Program-made: the position numbers and the translations under genes
Notes under the pieces: generated by a model
Told to the model about the DNA's origin: nothing
Database searches by the model: none
What the model saw: the letters and a program-made list of their open reading frames with translations, nothing else
From: an uncultured Fidelibacterota bacterium
GTDB lineage: Bacteria; Marinisomatota; Marinisomatia; Marinisomatales; TCS55
NCBI GenBank assembly: GCA_913046805.1
Contig: CAJWTA010000007.1
Span: forward strand, 1 to 26,085
Direction: 5' to 3'
Length of the DNA: 26,085 nt
Shown here: positions 1-8,803 of the stretch, piece by piece
How the letters are laid out: each line of letters starts with the position of its first letter
Position numbering within the stretch: the stretch's first letter is position 1

Positions 1-110
1 ACATTGAGTTTTGGTTCATCCTTTACAATTTGATCTCTAATTGCAATAGCAGGGTAGAGGTGCCCTCCCGTGCCTCCTCCAGAAATGATTATGTTTAAGT
101 TATCACGCAT
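1..110 (-). CDS. murG: MurG, N-terminal fragment (cut by window edge)
   Basis: Only the first 36 codons lie in the window; the reading frame runs off position 1. MurG is the membrane-associated N-acetylglucosaminyltransferase that converts lipid I to lipid II. The visible N-terminus has a short beta strand (NIIIS) followed by GGGTGGHLYPA, the glycine-rich loop that marks the MurG family N-terminal Rossmann fold. The ATG at 110-108 overlaps the end of ftsW by 8 bp (shared ATGCGTGA), the normal ftsW-murG order in dcw clusters, so translational coupling is likely. An AGGAGG-like stretch occurs inside the coding sequence, not upstream, so it does not decide the start. Identification is firm from motif plus context even though most of the protein is missing. 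Confidence 0.93.
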   Translation of the reverse strand, partial: MRDNLNIIISGGGTGGHLYPAIAIRDQIVKDEPKLN

Positions 111-1269
111 TAAAATTATTACTCCAAAATTTGCTGCCTATACTTCTCTTTGATTCACTGATATTTAAAAGAATACCTAGACTGGAAAGTGTGATAATGA
201 GATTACTTCCACCATGACTGATGAGTGGAATTGGAAGACCTGTTACAGGAAGAATTCCTGTAACATAACCAACATTTATAAAAGCGTAAAGCGACAAACT
301 AGTTACTATTCCTATTGATAGAAGAATACCAAAAGTGTCTGTTGTACCTTTTGCTATTTTAATACCTCTTTGAAATAAAAAAAGAAAGATTGATAAAACT
401 ACCATAGCACCCCAAAGCCCAAGTTCTTCACCAATTATCGCAAAAATAAAATCCGTATGAGGTTCAGGTAAAAATAGATTCTTTTCAAGGCTATTGCCAA
501 TTCCCAGACCTTTTATTCCACCATTACCTAAACTAATCAATGACTGTTGAGCTTGATATCCAATATCTTGACCGGTAGATTCAGTTTTTCCGATGATTGA
601 GCTTAACCAGTAAACGATTCGCTTCATTCTGTAAGGCATCATAAGCATTACTGGTATCAAGACGGATATTGCTCCGCATGCAGCTGCGGAAAGGTGAGAA
701 ATTTTAGCTCCACCAATGAAAAGCATAATAAATCCTATTATGCCAAAAACCGCTGCTGTGCTAAAGTCGGGTTGGATAACTATTAAAAAAAGGATAATGG
801 TAATTAAAAAAAGAGGAGGGAATAAACCGCTATAAAACTCTTTAATTTTATTTCCTTTTTTATCAATGTAATATGCTAGATATATAATTAACGACAGTCT
901 TGCGATATCTGATGTCTGCATAGAAATAAATCCAAAATTTAGCCATCGATCTGCAGTGGTTGATCCATTAAAAAATGATACAAATTTTGTGAGAAATAGA
1001 AGAAGAATAGATATAATAATAAAATGTGGTGCTATAGATTTAAGTTTTCTGTAATCAAAAATTGCAAAGAAAAACATTGCCGTCACTCCAATGATCATTC
1101 TCTTTAAATGAGATCGAAGATAGATTGTATCGCTTAAACCACTTGATAAATAAAGAGATTTGAATGAGCTTGCGCTATAGAGCATTACCATTCCAATTCC
1201 ACATAAAGCTAGAATTATCCACAGCAATGTTTTGTCATATTTTTTTATTATTATATCTAAGTGGTTCAT
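103..1269 (-). CDS. ftsW: FtsW, SEDS-family peptidoglycan polymerase of the divisome
   Basis: A 388-residue polytopic membrane protein, the usual size for FtsW, which polymerises lipid II into septal glycan strands together with its class B PBP partner (ftsI in this operon). Family motifs include YSASS near residue 32, the extracytoplasmic segment GYQAQQSLISLGNGG, then PEPHTDFIFAIIGEELG, and a final PLISHGGSN in place of the more usual PLISYGGSS. The assignment as FtsW rather than RodA rests on its position between murD and murG. The start ATG overlaps the murD stop as ATGA, and the 3' end overlaps murG by 8 bp, so expression is probably coupled. The histidine and asparagine substitutions in the last motif are the only oddity. 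Confidence 0.95.
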   Translation of the reverse strand: MNHLDIIIKKYDKTLLWIILALCGIGMVMLYSASSFKSLYLSSGLSDTIYLRSHLKRMIIGVTAMFFFAIFDYRKLKSIAPHFIIISILLLFLTKFVSFFNGSTTADRWLNFGFISMQTSDIARLSLIIYLAYYIDKKGNKIKEFYSGLFPPLFLITIILFLIVIQPDFSTAAVFGIIGFIMLFIGGAKISHLSAAACGAISVLIPVMLMMPYRMKRIVYWLSSIIGKTESTGQDIGYQAQQSLISLGNGGIKGLGIGNSLEKNLFLPEPHTDFIFAIIGEELGLWGAMVVLSIFLFLFQRGIKIAKGTTDTFGILLSIGIVTSLSLYAFINVGYVTGILPVTGLPIPLISHGGSNLIITLSSLGILLNISESKRSIGSKFWSNNFNA

Positions 1270-2633
1270 GCGTAAGCCGCCTCATTGATGATTCTTTTAA
1301 ATTCATTGCCTCTGTGTTCAAAATTATCAAATTGGTCAAAGCTAGCGCAGCCTGGAGATAATAAAACAACATCTCCAGAAACTGCGCTTTTTTTACATTC
1401 CTCTACCGCATCCCTGAGGCTGAATACTGCATTCAGCGCTACCGCATCCCTGAGAGCTGTAGATATTTTATTGCTTGCACTGCCGTATGAAACTACTTGT
1501 TTGATTTTTTTATCAAGGAAAGGTTTCAATGTACTAAAATCAGTGTTTTTATCTTGACCTCCTAAAATTAGGATTATTGGCCTATTAAAAGATTTTATTG
1601 CTGCAATAACTGATTCTATGTTTGTTGCTTTAGAATCGTTGTAGTAGGTAACACCTTTAATTACTGATACCTCTTCTAGTCTATGTTCAATTCCTTTAAA
1701 ATTTATTAAAGCTTCTGCAATGACTTTGTTAGAGATCTTTAAAATTTTTGCTGCTGATACTGCAGCTAGGATATTTGAAATATTATGATGGCCTTTTAAT
1801 GTAAGATCATCAATGTCCACTATTTTTGCTTGATCAATAGCAATACATGAGCCATCAGATTTGATTGCGTTCTGAGTATCATTCAACAAACCAAAAGTTG
1901 TTTTATTGGTATTCAATTTTTTGCAGTGACTAGTTATATTCTTATCGTCAGAGTTATAAAGTAAATGGTTTTCTGAATCATGATTCATTGCAATTTTCAT
2001 CTTTGCTTCCAAATATTTATCCATATTTTTATATCTGTCTAAATGGTCCGGTGAAATATTTAGAAGAATTGAAATAAAGGGTTTAAATGTTTCTATGTGC
2101 TCTAACTGATAACTTGAAAGTTCAATAACATATATCCTGTTTTCAGGGCAATTTTTTAGGTCTTCAAGAATAGCACGAGAAAAAGCATATCCAATGTTTC
2201 CAGTTAATTTTGGATTGAATTCACTTTTGGATAAAATCTCATTAATTATACTGACAGTAGTAGTTTTACCATTAGAACCTGTCACACCAATTATAGGTTT
2301 ATCCGTGAACCAGCTTGCAAACTCTATTTCACTGATTATTTTTATTCCTTTAGCTTTAGCATTTGTTACTATATTAATATTATCAGACACGCCTGGTGAA
2401 ATAATCCATAAGTCTGAATCGTAGATTTTTTCAGTGTGTCCACCATTTTCAATTTTTATGCCAATATTTTTAGCATTTTTGATGAAAGACTCCTTTGCGG
2501 TTGAATTAGAGTCGCTTAACAAGACATTTGCACCCAATTTGTTTGCTAGAAATGAAGCGCCATGACCTGTTTCGCCCATTCCAATTACAGTAATTTTTTT
2601 ATTTTTAAGATCAACATTCATATTGCTTATCAT
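1266..2633 (-). CDS. murD: MurD, UDP-N-acetylmuramoyl-L-alanine:D-glutamate ligase
   Basis: Cytoplasmic ATP-dependent ligase adding D-Glu to UDP-MurNAc-L-Ala. The 455-residue protein has an N-terminal UDP-binding Rossmann segment (VIGMGETG, about residues 16-23), the Mur ligase P-loop GSNGKT at 119-124, ISPDHLDR in the central domain, and the C-terminal motifs DSKATN and LLSPGCASFDQF. The start shares one base with the mraY stop (TAATG); an in-frame ATG four codons later (MNVDLKNKK) is an alternative start. The C-terminal domain has the pentapeptide LRDAV twice (residues 394-398 and 406-410), caused by a 16-bp exact DNA repeat described separately. The length and all catalytic motifs are normal, so it is expected to be functional. 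Confidence 0.96.
   Translation of the reverse strand: MISNMNVDLKNKKITVIGMGETGHGASFLANKLGANVLLSDSNSTAKESFIKNAKNIGIKIENGGHTEKIYDSDLWIISPGVSDNINIVTNAKAKGIKIISEIEFASWFTDKPIIGVTGSNGKTTTVSIINEILSKSEFNPKLTGNIGYAFSRAILEDLKNCPENRIYVIELSSYQLEHIETFKPFISILLNISPDHLDRYKNMDKYLEAKMKIAMNHDSENHLLYNSDDKNITSHCKKLNTNKTTFGLLNDTQNAIKSDGSCIAIDQAKIVDIDDLTLKGHHNISNILAAVSAAKILKISNKVIAEALINFKGIEHRLEEVSVIKGVTYYNDSKATNIESVIAAIKSFNRPIILILGGQDKNTDFSTLKPFLDKKIKQVVSYGSASNKISTALRDAVALNAVFSLRDAVEECKKSAVSGDVVLLSPGCASFDQFDNFEHRGNEFKRIINEAAYA
1403..1454. repeat. 16-bp direct repeat flanking a 7-bp palindrome inside murD
   Basis: CTACCGCATCCCTGAG occurs exactly at 1403-1418 and again at 1439-1454, 36 bp (12 codons) apart and in the same reading frame. 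Between the copies is a perfect inverted repeat, GCTGAAT at 1419-1425 and ATTCAGC at 1431-1437, with a 5-nt loop. The block is more GC-rich than its surroundings. On the protein it gives two LRDAV pentapeptides in the MurD C-terminal domain without obviously lengthening the protein. It may be a local duplication or conversion event, or a chance product of two similar helices. Confidence 0.7.
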
Positions 2634-3736
2634 TAGCGAATTTTAAAGGTTGTTAAAGTTAGAAGCGCAAGTAACAGTCCAACTATCCAGAACCTTATCA
2701 CAATTCTGGATTCAGGATAGCCTTTTAGTTCAAAATGATGATGGAAAGGTGTCATCAAAAACAGTTTTTTTGGTTCCCCGTATTTCTTTTTGGTGTACTT
2801 AAAATAAGAAACTTGTAAAATCACTGATAGAGCCTCAGCCACAAAAACACCGCCTATTATTGTAAGCAAAAACTCTTTCTTAAGAAGAATTGACAATGTC
2901 CCAAGTGCCGCACCTGTAGACAAAGATCCGACATCTCCCATAAATACCTCCGCTGGAGAAGCATTAAACCAAAGATAGCCTATGCATGCTCCCACGCAAG
3001 CTGCCGAAAAAATTGTCAACTCTCCAGCGCCTGGCAAGTAAATGATATTTAAATAATCTGAAAAATCAATTCGACCACTTATATAGGCAATGGCTGAAAA
3101 TACTGTAAAACAGATTGCTAATAATCCTGCCGCTAATCCATCAAGCCCATCAGTTAAGTTCACTGCGTTTGAAGATCCTGTGACCACTAAAACGATAATT
3201 ATAGGGTATAGTAGACCAAAATCAATTAAAGCGTCTTTCAAGAATGGAACCGAGGTTACCGTTCTAAAATTGTCCCATTCAGGGGTATTATAAATCCAAA
3301 AAGTAATTATTACACCCAGGGAAATTTGACCCGCAAGTTTGTATTTAGCCACAAGCCCACTTTTAATTTTTTTAATTGTCTTTAAATAATCATCAATAAA
3401 TCCAATTAATCCCATCCAAACGATAGATATAAAAATTATTTGAATATATGGGTTTTGAAGATCAGCGAGGAGAAGAGTGGGGAGGATGATTGCTGTAAGG
3501 ATAATTATCCCCCCCATAGTTGGAGTGCCTCTTTTTTTAATATGGCTCTCCGGGCCATGTTCGCGAATTTGTTCGCCAATCTGATAATATCGTAGCTTGC
3601 GAATTATGACCGGTCCGAGGATGAAGCTTATAATAAGCGCTAAAATTGCAGCAGCAGCGCTTCTAAAAGTTATATACTGAAAAACATTGAGTGGAGAAAA
3701 AAATTCTTTTAATAGGTCAAGGAAGTAGTATATCAT
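2633..3736 (-). CDS. mraY: MraY, phospho-N-acetylmuramoyl-pentapeptide transferase
   Basis: Integral membrane enzyme that transfers phospho-MurNAc-pentapeptide to undecaprenyl phosphate, giving lipid I. The 367-residue length and polytopic pattern are typical. Diagnostic motifs run in order: KKRGTPTMGG (about 67-76), the metal- and substrate-binding DD at 115-116 in FIDDYLKT, NLTDGLDGLAAG near 193-204, FMGDVGS with Asp268, and the HHH triad at 332-334 followed by FELKGYPESRIVIRFW. It starts with an ATGA overlap with murF and its TAA shares one base with the murD start. The order murF-mraY-murD is the standard dcw arrangement. Nothing in the sequence suggests altered function. Confidence 0.97.
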   Translation of the reverse strand: MIYYFLDLLKEFFSPLNVFQYITFRSAAAAILALIISFILGPVIIRKLRYYQIGEQIREHGPESHIKKRGTPTMGGIIILTAIILPTLLLADLQNPYIQIIFISIVWMGLIGFIDDYLKTIKKIKSGLVAKYKLAGQISLGVIITFWIYNTPEWDNFRTVTSVPFLKDALIDFGLLYPIIIVLVVTGSSNAVNLTDGLDGLAAGLLAICFTVFSAIAYISGRIDFSDYLNIIYLPGAGELTIFSAACVGACIGYLWFNASPAEVFMGDVGSLSTGAALGTLSILLKKEFLLTIIGGVFVAEALSVILQVSYFKYTKKKYGEPKKLFLMTPFHHHFELKGYPESRIVIRFWIVGLLLALLTLTTFKIR

Positions 3737-5073
3737 TTTTTTAACAAGCTTTCTACTATTGTTTCCATTTTCATTCCTCGAGAACCTTTAATTAGCACCT
3801 TGTCATTAGGCGAAACTATTCCATTAACAAATTCAATTAATTCAGATTTACTATTAAAATGATCGTTAATTTCAATTTTCTTGATTGTTTTAAACGTTGA
3901 AAGAGATTGATTTCCATAGGTCAAGACAGCAGATAAATCTTGCTCATCACATTTTTTCCCCACAGCAATGTGCTGTTCTTCTGAAAGATCTCCGAGTTCG
4001 AGCATGTCACCGAAAATAAAAATTTTCTTCCCATCGCCTGAAAAAGCGTTTAAATAATCTAAAGCTGCCACTGTTGATTCAAGATTTGCATTGTAAGTGT
4101 CATCTATGACAATAAATGATCCGTTATTTTTAACTTCACATCTACTTTTTGGAGGTGTAAACGTTTCTATTCTATCCCTAATTGCATCCCACTCAACACC
4201 AAGTTCTCTCGCTATTGAGCTGCAGGCTATTATATTCTTAGCAAAAGAAAGATTTGACGAAAAAGTAGGTATTTCTTCAGCGTTAATGGTTAAAGTTATG
4301 GAACCATCATCTTCATAGTGTAAATCTGCAGGATAGTCACAGTCTGGATTTATTCCAAAAGAAACAGATTTTCCATTTACTTTGATTTTCTTTACTCTCT
4401 CATCTGCATAATTTATAAATGCAGTACCATTTGGTAAATTTTCAAAAATAGCTGCTTTGGTTTTTGCTACAGCTTCTATACTTCCAAAACCCTCAAGATG
4501 GGCTGGAGCTATGTTTGTAATGACTCCAATATTAGGTTTGGCGATTTTTGCTAAAATATCTATGTCACCGATTTGATTGGCTCCCATTTCTAAAATTGAT
4601 GCGCCATGAAATTTTGTTAGCTGCAATAAGGTAAGAGGGAGTCCAATTGATGTATTATAATTTCCTTCAGTCGCATGAACATCAAATTTTGATGAGAGTA
4701 TATGTTTTAACAACTCTTTCGTTGAAGTTTTTCCGTTTGTACCAGTAATTCCTATGACAGGTATGCTAAATTGTAATCTCCATTCAGTTGCTATTTTTCC
4801 TATAGTTTTAACAGTATCACCTACTTCAATTTGTTCACCCTTAGTGTAGGTTTGTTTTTTTGATACCATAGCATAAGATGCACCATTTTCAAAAACCTGT
4901 CCCAAAAAATCACTACCGTCAACTTTTTCTCCTTTGATTGCTATGTATAGATCACCTTCTTGAACCTCTCTACTATCAGTTGCTATACCATTAATTTTTT
5001 CACTAATAGATTTTCCAGTAGCTTTTTGAAATATCTTTGAAAATGTTCTTGAATTTGGGAGAGTTATTCTCAT
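3733..5073 (-). CDS. murF: MurF, UDP-MurNAc-tripeptide:D-alanyl-D-alanine ligase
   Basis: Cytoplasmic ligase adding D-Ala-D-Ala to complete the UDP-MurNAc-pentapeptide. The 446-residue protein has the three-domain Mur ligase plan: an N-terminal substrate domain with ATDSREVQEGDLYIAI, the P-loop GTNGKT at 111-116, EMGANQIGDI in the ATPase domain, and DDTYNAN (near residue 323) plus KGSRGMKME in the C-terminal domain. The last two separate MurF from MurE and MurD. It overlaps murE upstream and mraY downstream by 4 bp each (ATGA), so it is almost certainly co-translated with them. Length and motifs are intact. Confidence 0.96.
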   Translation of the reverse strand: MRITLPNSRTFSKIFQKATGKSISEKINGIATDSREVQEGDLYIAIKGEKVDGSDFLGQVFENGASYAMVSKKQTYTKGEQIEVGDTVKTIGKIATEWRLQFSIPVIGITGTNGKTSTKELLKHILSSKFDVHATEGNYNTSIGLPLTLLQLTKFHGASILEMGANQIGDIDILAKIAKPNIGVITNIAPAHLEGFGSIEAVAKTKAAIFENLPNGTAFINYADERVKKIKVNGKSVSFGINPDCDYPADLHYEDDGSITLTINAEEIPTFSSNLSFAKNIIACSSIARELGVEWDAIRDRIETFTPPKSRCEVKNNGSFIVIDDTYNANLESTVAALDYLNAFSGDGKKIFIFGDMLELGDLSEEQHIAVGKKCDEQDLSAVLTYGNQSLSTFKTIKKIEINDHFNSKSELIEFVNGIVSPNDKVLIKGSRGMKMETIVESLLKK

Positions 5074-6512
5074 AAATATTTCTCAATGATTTCTATATCT
5101 GAATATTTTATTTTAGTACCATTTATATCTTGATAATTTTCCCTACCTTTCCCCAAAACAACTAGCATATCACCACTACCTATATTTTTAATAGCTGCTT
5201 CAAGACCATCCTGTCTATTGACAAAAACATCGTATTTATTTTTATCAATACCTTTGGTTATTTCTGAATTAATTTTCTCAATATTTTCAAATCTTGGGTT
5301 GTCAGGTGTAATCCAGATTTTATCCGCAAACTCAGCAGCTATTCTACCCATTTCACTTCGTTTTGTACTGTCTCTATTTCCACCGCATCCAAACAATACA
5401 TGCATTTTATTTTTACTGCGATGTAGCTTTTTTAGGGTGGATAAAACTTTAAAATAAGAGTCAGGAGTATGTGCGTAATCCACAACAATGCTTTTTTCAT
5501 CCTTTGTTTTAAAAATTTCCATTCTGCCTTCGATTAAATCAGTTTCTTCAATTGCTCTTTCAATGATGTTTGGGCTAATGTTTAAGGTGATTCCTGCGCT
5601 CACTGCAGATAAAATATTTTCAGCATTAAATTCACCAACCAACTTAGAATTAAATACTATTTTTTCGTTTCCAGCTTTTATAAATCCATTTATGCCGGAT
5701 AAGGAATAATTGATATCTTTATAGTGAATATCCCCTGTATCGTTCATTGATATGCTTACAACAGGTGCTGAAGATTCAAGTTTCATTTTCATTCCATAAT
5801 CTTTATCAGTATGAATGATAGATGTACCAGTAATCGGCATCATTCTAAAGAGCCGAGACTTTGTCTTAAAATATGTTTCCATATCATTGTGGTAGTCTAA
5901 ATGTTCTTTTGACAAATTTGTAAAAATAGATATATCGAAATCAATATCTGCGACCCTAAACTGGTCTAGCGCGTGTGAGGAAACTTCCATCACAACATGA
6001 GTAAAAGAATTATTAGATAGATCTCTTAATATTTTATGCAACGTTATAGGGTCGGGAGTGGTTAGTGTTTTGTTTTTATCGAACCCATCAGCTATGACCC
6101 CTAAAGTTCCAAGTTGCGCGGCTTTAAAGTTTGATTGCTTTAAAATTGAATAAATCAATGAAGCGGTTGTGGTTTTACCATTAGTACCTGTTATTCCAAT
6201 TATCTTAAGCTCTTTTGAGGGGTAGTTGTAGAACTCAGCAGCAACCTTGCTTGCTGCAAGTCTTGTATTGCTCACCCTTAAATTTGGAACAGGAAGTTTG
6301 CCAATATCTTTCCCATTTGAAATTACTGCAGCTGCACCATTTTCAATGGCTTCGTTAATATAGTTGTGCCCATCATGTTCTTCTCCATTGATGGCCACAA
6401 ATAAACTTCCTTTTTCTACATTTTTAGAGTTAGTGCATATTTTATGAATATTAATATTTGACAAATCTTTTTTATCGTGAACAATATGTTTTACTAAAGA
6501 ATTAAGTTTCAC
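5070..6512 (-). CDS. murE: MurE, UDP-MurNAc-L-Ala-D-Glu:meso-diaminopimelate ligase
   Basis: Adds the third stem-peptide residue in the cytoplasm. The 480-residue sequence has CTNSKNVEKGSLFVAI in the N-terminal domain, P-loop GTNGKT at 109-114, TTPDP at 151-155, EVSSHALDQ, the lysine-containing KTKSRLF segment around 216-222 (the family lysine that is carbamylated), VDYAHTPDS near 344-352, and DNPR at 404-407. In characterised MurE enzymes DNPR goes with meso-diaminopimelate rather than lysine, so the peptidoglycan is predicted to be mDAP-type, as expected for a Gram-negative cell. It overlaps ftsI upstream and murF downstream by 4 bp each. Confidence 0.96.
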   Translation of the reverse strand: MKLNSLVKHIVHDKKDLSNINIHKICTNSKNVEKGSLFVAINGEEHDGHNYINEAIENGAAAVISNGKDIGKLPVPNLRVSNTRLAASKVAAEFYNYPSKELKIIGITGTNGKTTTASLIYSILKQSNFKAAQLGTLGVIADGFDKNKTLTTPDPITLHKILRDLSNNSFTHVVMEVSSHALDQFRVADIDFDISIFTNLSKEHLDYHNDMETYFKTKSRLFRMMPITGTSIIHTDKDYGMKMKLESSAPVVSISMNDTGDIHYKDINYSLSGINGFIKAGNEKIVFNSKLVGEFNAENILSAVSAGITLNISPNIIERAIEETDLIEGRMEIFKTKDEKSIVVDYAHTPDSYFKVLSTLKKLHRSKNKMHVLFGCGGNRDSTKRSEMGRIAAEFADKIWITPDNPRFENIEKINSEITKGIDKNKYDVFVNRQDGLEAAIKNIGSGDMLVVLGKGRENYQDINGTKIKYSDIEIIEKYL

Positions 6513-8473
6513 TGTTTTAAACTCATGACTAGTGATGAGCCGGGAAGTTTTTGTGATCCCGGCTTGGGAAATTGCCAGACGACTTTCCCAGAGCCTGAAA
6601 ATTTTGGCTTTAATCTATTTTTGATTAAAAGCTTTTTTGCTTTTTTAATACTCATTCCTCTTACATCCGGAATAATTACATAGCCATCTGTATACGGTTT
6701 GACGGTGCTAATTGTGCTCAAAGTAGGAGGGATGCCATCTTTTTTAGAAGCTAGTACACTTTTTGATTTAACCGTTTCATTTTTATAATGCTTAAATGAA
6801 TCATCAAGATTTATGATTCTTTCTGCTATTCTTTTAAATAGTGGCGCTGCACCATACCCCCCCCAATGCAATCCATGATTTGGCTCATCTAAAACAACTA
6901 CCCCAACTACTTGAGGATTTTCAGATGGGAAAAAACCTGCAAAATTTGAAACGTATTTTCTTGAATATGAACCCTCTAAATATTTAATCGCTGTGCCTGT
7001 TTTTCCAGCTATTGTCCAACCCTCAATATCAGCTTTTGTGCCAGTACCTTCGTTTACAACTTTTTCTAGAATCTGTTTCAATTCATGCATTACGCTAGGT
7101 TTAGCAATTTTTCTTATTGATTCAGGCTTTGGTGAATAAATGACATTACCTTTTTCATCTATTATTTGCTTTACAAGTTGAGGTTTAAGCAGTACACCTC
7201 CATTAGCAATAGCAGCATAGGCTGAAGCAATCTGAAGAGCTGTAACGGCTACTTCATATCCAATTGAAACAGATGCTACAGACATATGATTCCAGTCACT
7301 TTTTTTTCTTAAAACTCCTTGAGATTCTCCTGGAAAACCTATTCCAGTATATGAACCGAATCCGAAGCTTCTAGAAGTATTATAGATAGGGTCTCTACCT
7401 ATTTTTTGAGCAATTTTAATTACACCAACATTACTAGAATTAGCTATAATTTGAGGAAAAGTTAAAACGCCAAATTGCTCATGATCGGAAATTGTCCACC
7501 CATCTATTTGCACTTTACCTTCCTCACAATTAAACTCATCTGATAATTTTATTTTTTCCGAAAGCAAGGCAGCGGTCGCAGCTACGATTTTATATGTAGA
7601 CCCAGGTTCAAACTGGTCTGTTACCACTTTATTTTTTTGATTTTCTAGTGGAAATCCATTTGGATCATTTAGATTAAAATCAGGAAGAGATGCCATTGCT
7701 AGAATATCTCCATTTTGCGGATTCATTAGAATCCCCATTGCGCCTTTTGCACCTGCTTCATCGATCCTTCTTTGCAATTCTTCTTGGAGAATACTTTGAT
7801 ATTCAATATCTATAGTTAATTGTATGTTCGATCCTTGTACAGGTTTTTTAATTGGAAAACTAGTTTTATGGTATGAGCCCTTTCTTCCGGCGACATTTTT
7901 TTGCTTTACCACCCAGCCATTTGTTCCTGCTAAAAACTTTTCATAATGCCTTTCAATTCCAACTAATCCCGAATCATTATGTTTAGTGAAACCTATAATT
8001 TGACTAGCTATATTTGCATGGGGATAAAACCTTCTTGAGCTTTTTTTTGTTTTAAGTTCTGGAAGCTCTTTTTCAATTTTTTCACCGACTTTACGGCTCA
8101 CTTTTAATTCGAGCACCTGATAACCGGTTTTTTTATTTTTTAATTTATTTGAATAAAAATAAGAGTCACGACCTGTTATTTCTGATAGTGATGTAGCAAT
8201 TTCATTTTTGTTATTTATATTTTCAACATGAACACCTACAGAATAATGAATGATATTTTTGGTAAGCGGAACCTCATTTTTATCAAAAATATTACCTCTA
8301 GTTGCAATTAAAGGTTCTTGAGTTTTGCTTTGCTTAAAACCAATCTTTCTGTAATGCGAACTATCAAATACCATTATCTTTACTAATCTAATTGAAAGCC
8401 CTGTCCATAATAGAACAAATCCTAGCGAAATAAATATTATACGAGATCGATATTTTTTGTAGTTCTTAGTCAT
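6509..8473 (-). CDS. ftsI: FtsI/PBP3, class B penicillin-binding protein with C-terminal PASTA domain
   Basis: Septal D,D-transpeptidase, the partner of FtsW. The 654-residue protein has a short cytoplasmic tail, one membrane anchor at about residues 12-30, a PBP dimerisation domain (RGNIFDKN at 59-66), and a transpeptidase domain with all three catalytic motifs: STYK at 292-295 (nucleophile Ser292), SSN at 346-348, and KTG at 491-493. After a linker, residues about 599-654 (IPDVRGMSIKKAKKLL and a final GSSLVMSL strand) form one PASTA domain. PASTA tails are absent from E. coli FtsI but occur in several other phyla, where they are implicated in peptidoglycan binding or divisome targeting. The gene overlaps ftsL by 8 bp and murE by 4 bp. 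Confidence 0.95.
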   Translation of the reverse strand: MTKNYKKYRSRIIFISLGFVLLWTGLSIRLVKIMVFDSSHYRKIGFKQSKTQEPLIATRGNIFDKNEVPLTKNIIHYSVGVHVENINNKNEIATSLSEITGRDSYFYSNKLKNKKTGYQVLELKVSRKVGEKIEKELPELKTKKSSRRFYPHANIASQIIGFTKHNDSGLVGIERHYEKFLAGTNGWVVKQKNVAGRKGSYHKTSFPIKKPVQGSNIQLTIDIEYQSILQEELQRRIDEAGAKGAMGILMNPQNGDILAMASLPDFNLNDPNGFPLENQKNKVVTDQFEPGSTYKIVAATAALLSEKIKLSDEFNCEEGKVQIDGWTISDHEQFGVLTFPQIIANSSNVGVIKIAQKIGRDPIYNTSRSFGFGSYTGIGFPGESQGVLRKKSDWNHMSVASVSIGYEVAVTALQIASAYAAIANGGVLLKPQLVKQIIDEKGNVIYSPKPESIRKIAKPSVMHELKQILEKVVNEGTGTKADIEGWTIAGKTGTAIKYLEGSYSRKYVSNFAGFFPSENPQVVGVVVLDEPNHGLHWGGYGAAPLFKRIAERIINLDDSFKHYKNETVKSKSVLASKKDGIPPTLSTISTVKPYTDGYVIIPDVRGMSIKKAKKLLIKNRLKPKFSGSGKVVWQFPKPGSQKLPGSSLVMSLKQ

Positions 8474-8801
8474 TTAGCTGTGCAATGTCACTTTGGTCGA
8501 TATATATCATTATGGTTTCAGGTTTTGCTGGAACCATTTGAAGTTCCGATCTTGCTATACGGGATATTCTATCCCCTCTAGACAAACGTGAAATTTCAAT
8601 TTCAAGCTCGTCTATAGAGTTTTGCAGTTCGAATGCAACTTGTTTTTGTGTTTCAATATTAATCACTGTTTCATCTATCTCGGTGTAAACCCATAGATAA
8701 ACAAGCAATCCTGCGATAGATAAAATAGAGCTTAAAAAAAATAAAAAACTTTGCACGTACTCTTGGTTTTTTCTAGATCTTCTTTTTTTAATTTTTGTCA
8801 T
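8466..8801 (-). CDS. ftsL: FtsL-like bitopic divisome protein
   Basis: A 111-residue protein with a very basic cytoplasmic N-terminus (KIKKRRSRK), one transmembrane helix at about residues 17-39, and then a periplasmic heptad-like segment (about 45-75) rich in E, I and L, which suggests a coiled coil. FtsL sequences are poorly conserved, so the call rests on this architecture, the length, and the position between rsmH and ftsI, the canonical ftsL slot. FtsL pairs with FtsB to activate FtsWI; no ftsB is seen in the window. The gene begins 2 bp after rsmH and overlaps ftsI by 8 bp. Confidence 0.85.
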   Translation of the reverse strand: MTKIKKRRSRKNQEYVQSFLFFLSSILSIAGLLVYLWVYTEIDETVINIETQKQVAFELQNSIDELEIEISRLSRGDRISRIARSELQMVPAKPETIMIYIDQSDIAQLND

Positions 8802-8803
8802 AT

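Noticed and set aside
2194..2424. 76-codon plus-strand frame in murD
   Set aside because: It is the reverse-strand shadow of the murD P-loop region, and similar shadows occur opposite murE and murF.
2250..6190. Similar DNA segments in murD, murF and murE suggesting repeats
   Set aside because: They encode the shared Mur ligase P-loop (GxNGKT) and reflect protein homology, not a DNA repeat.
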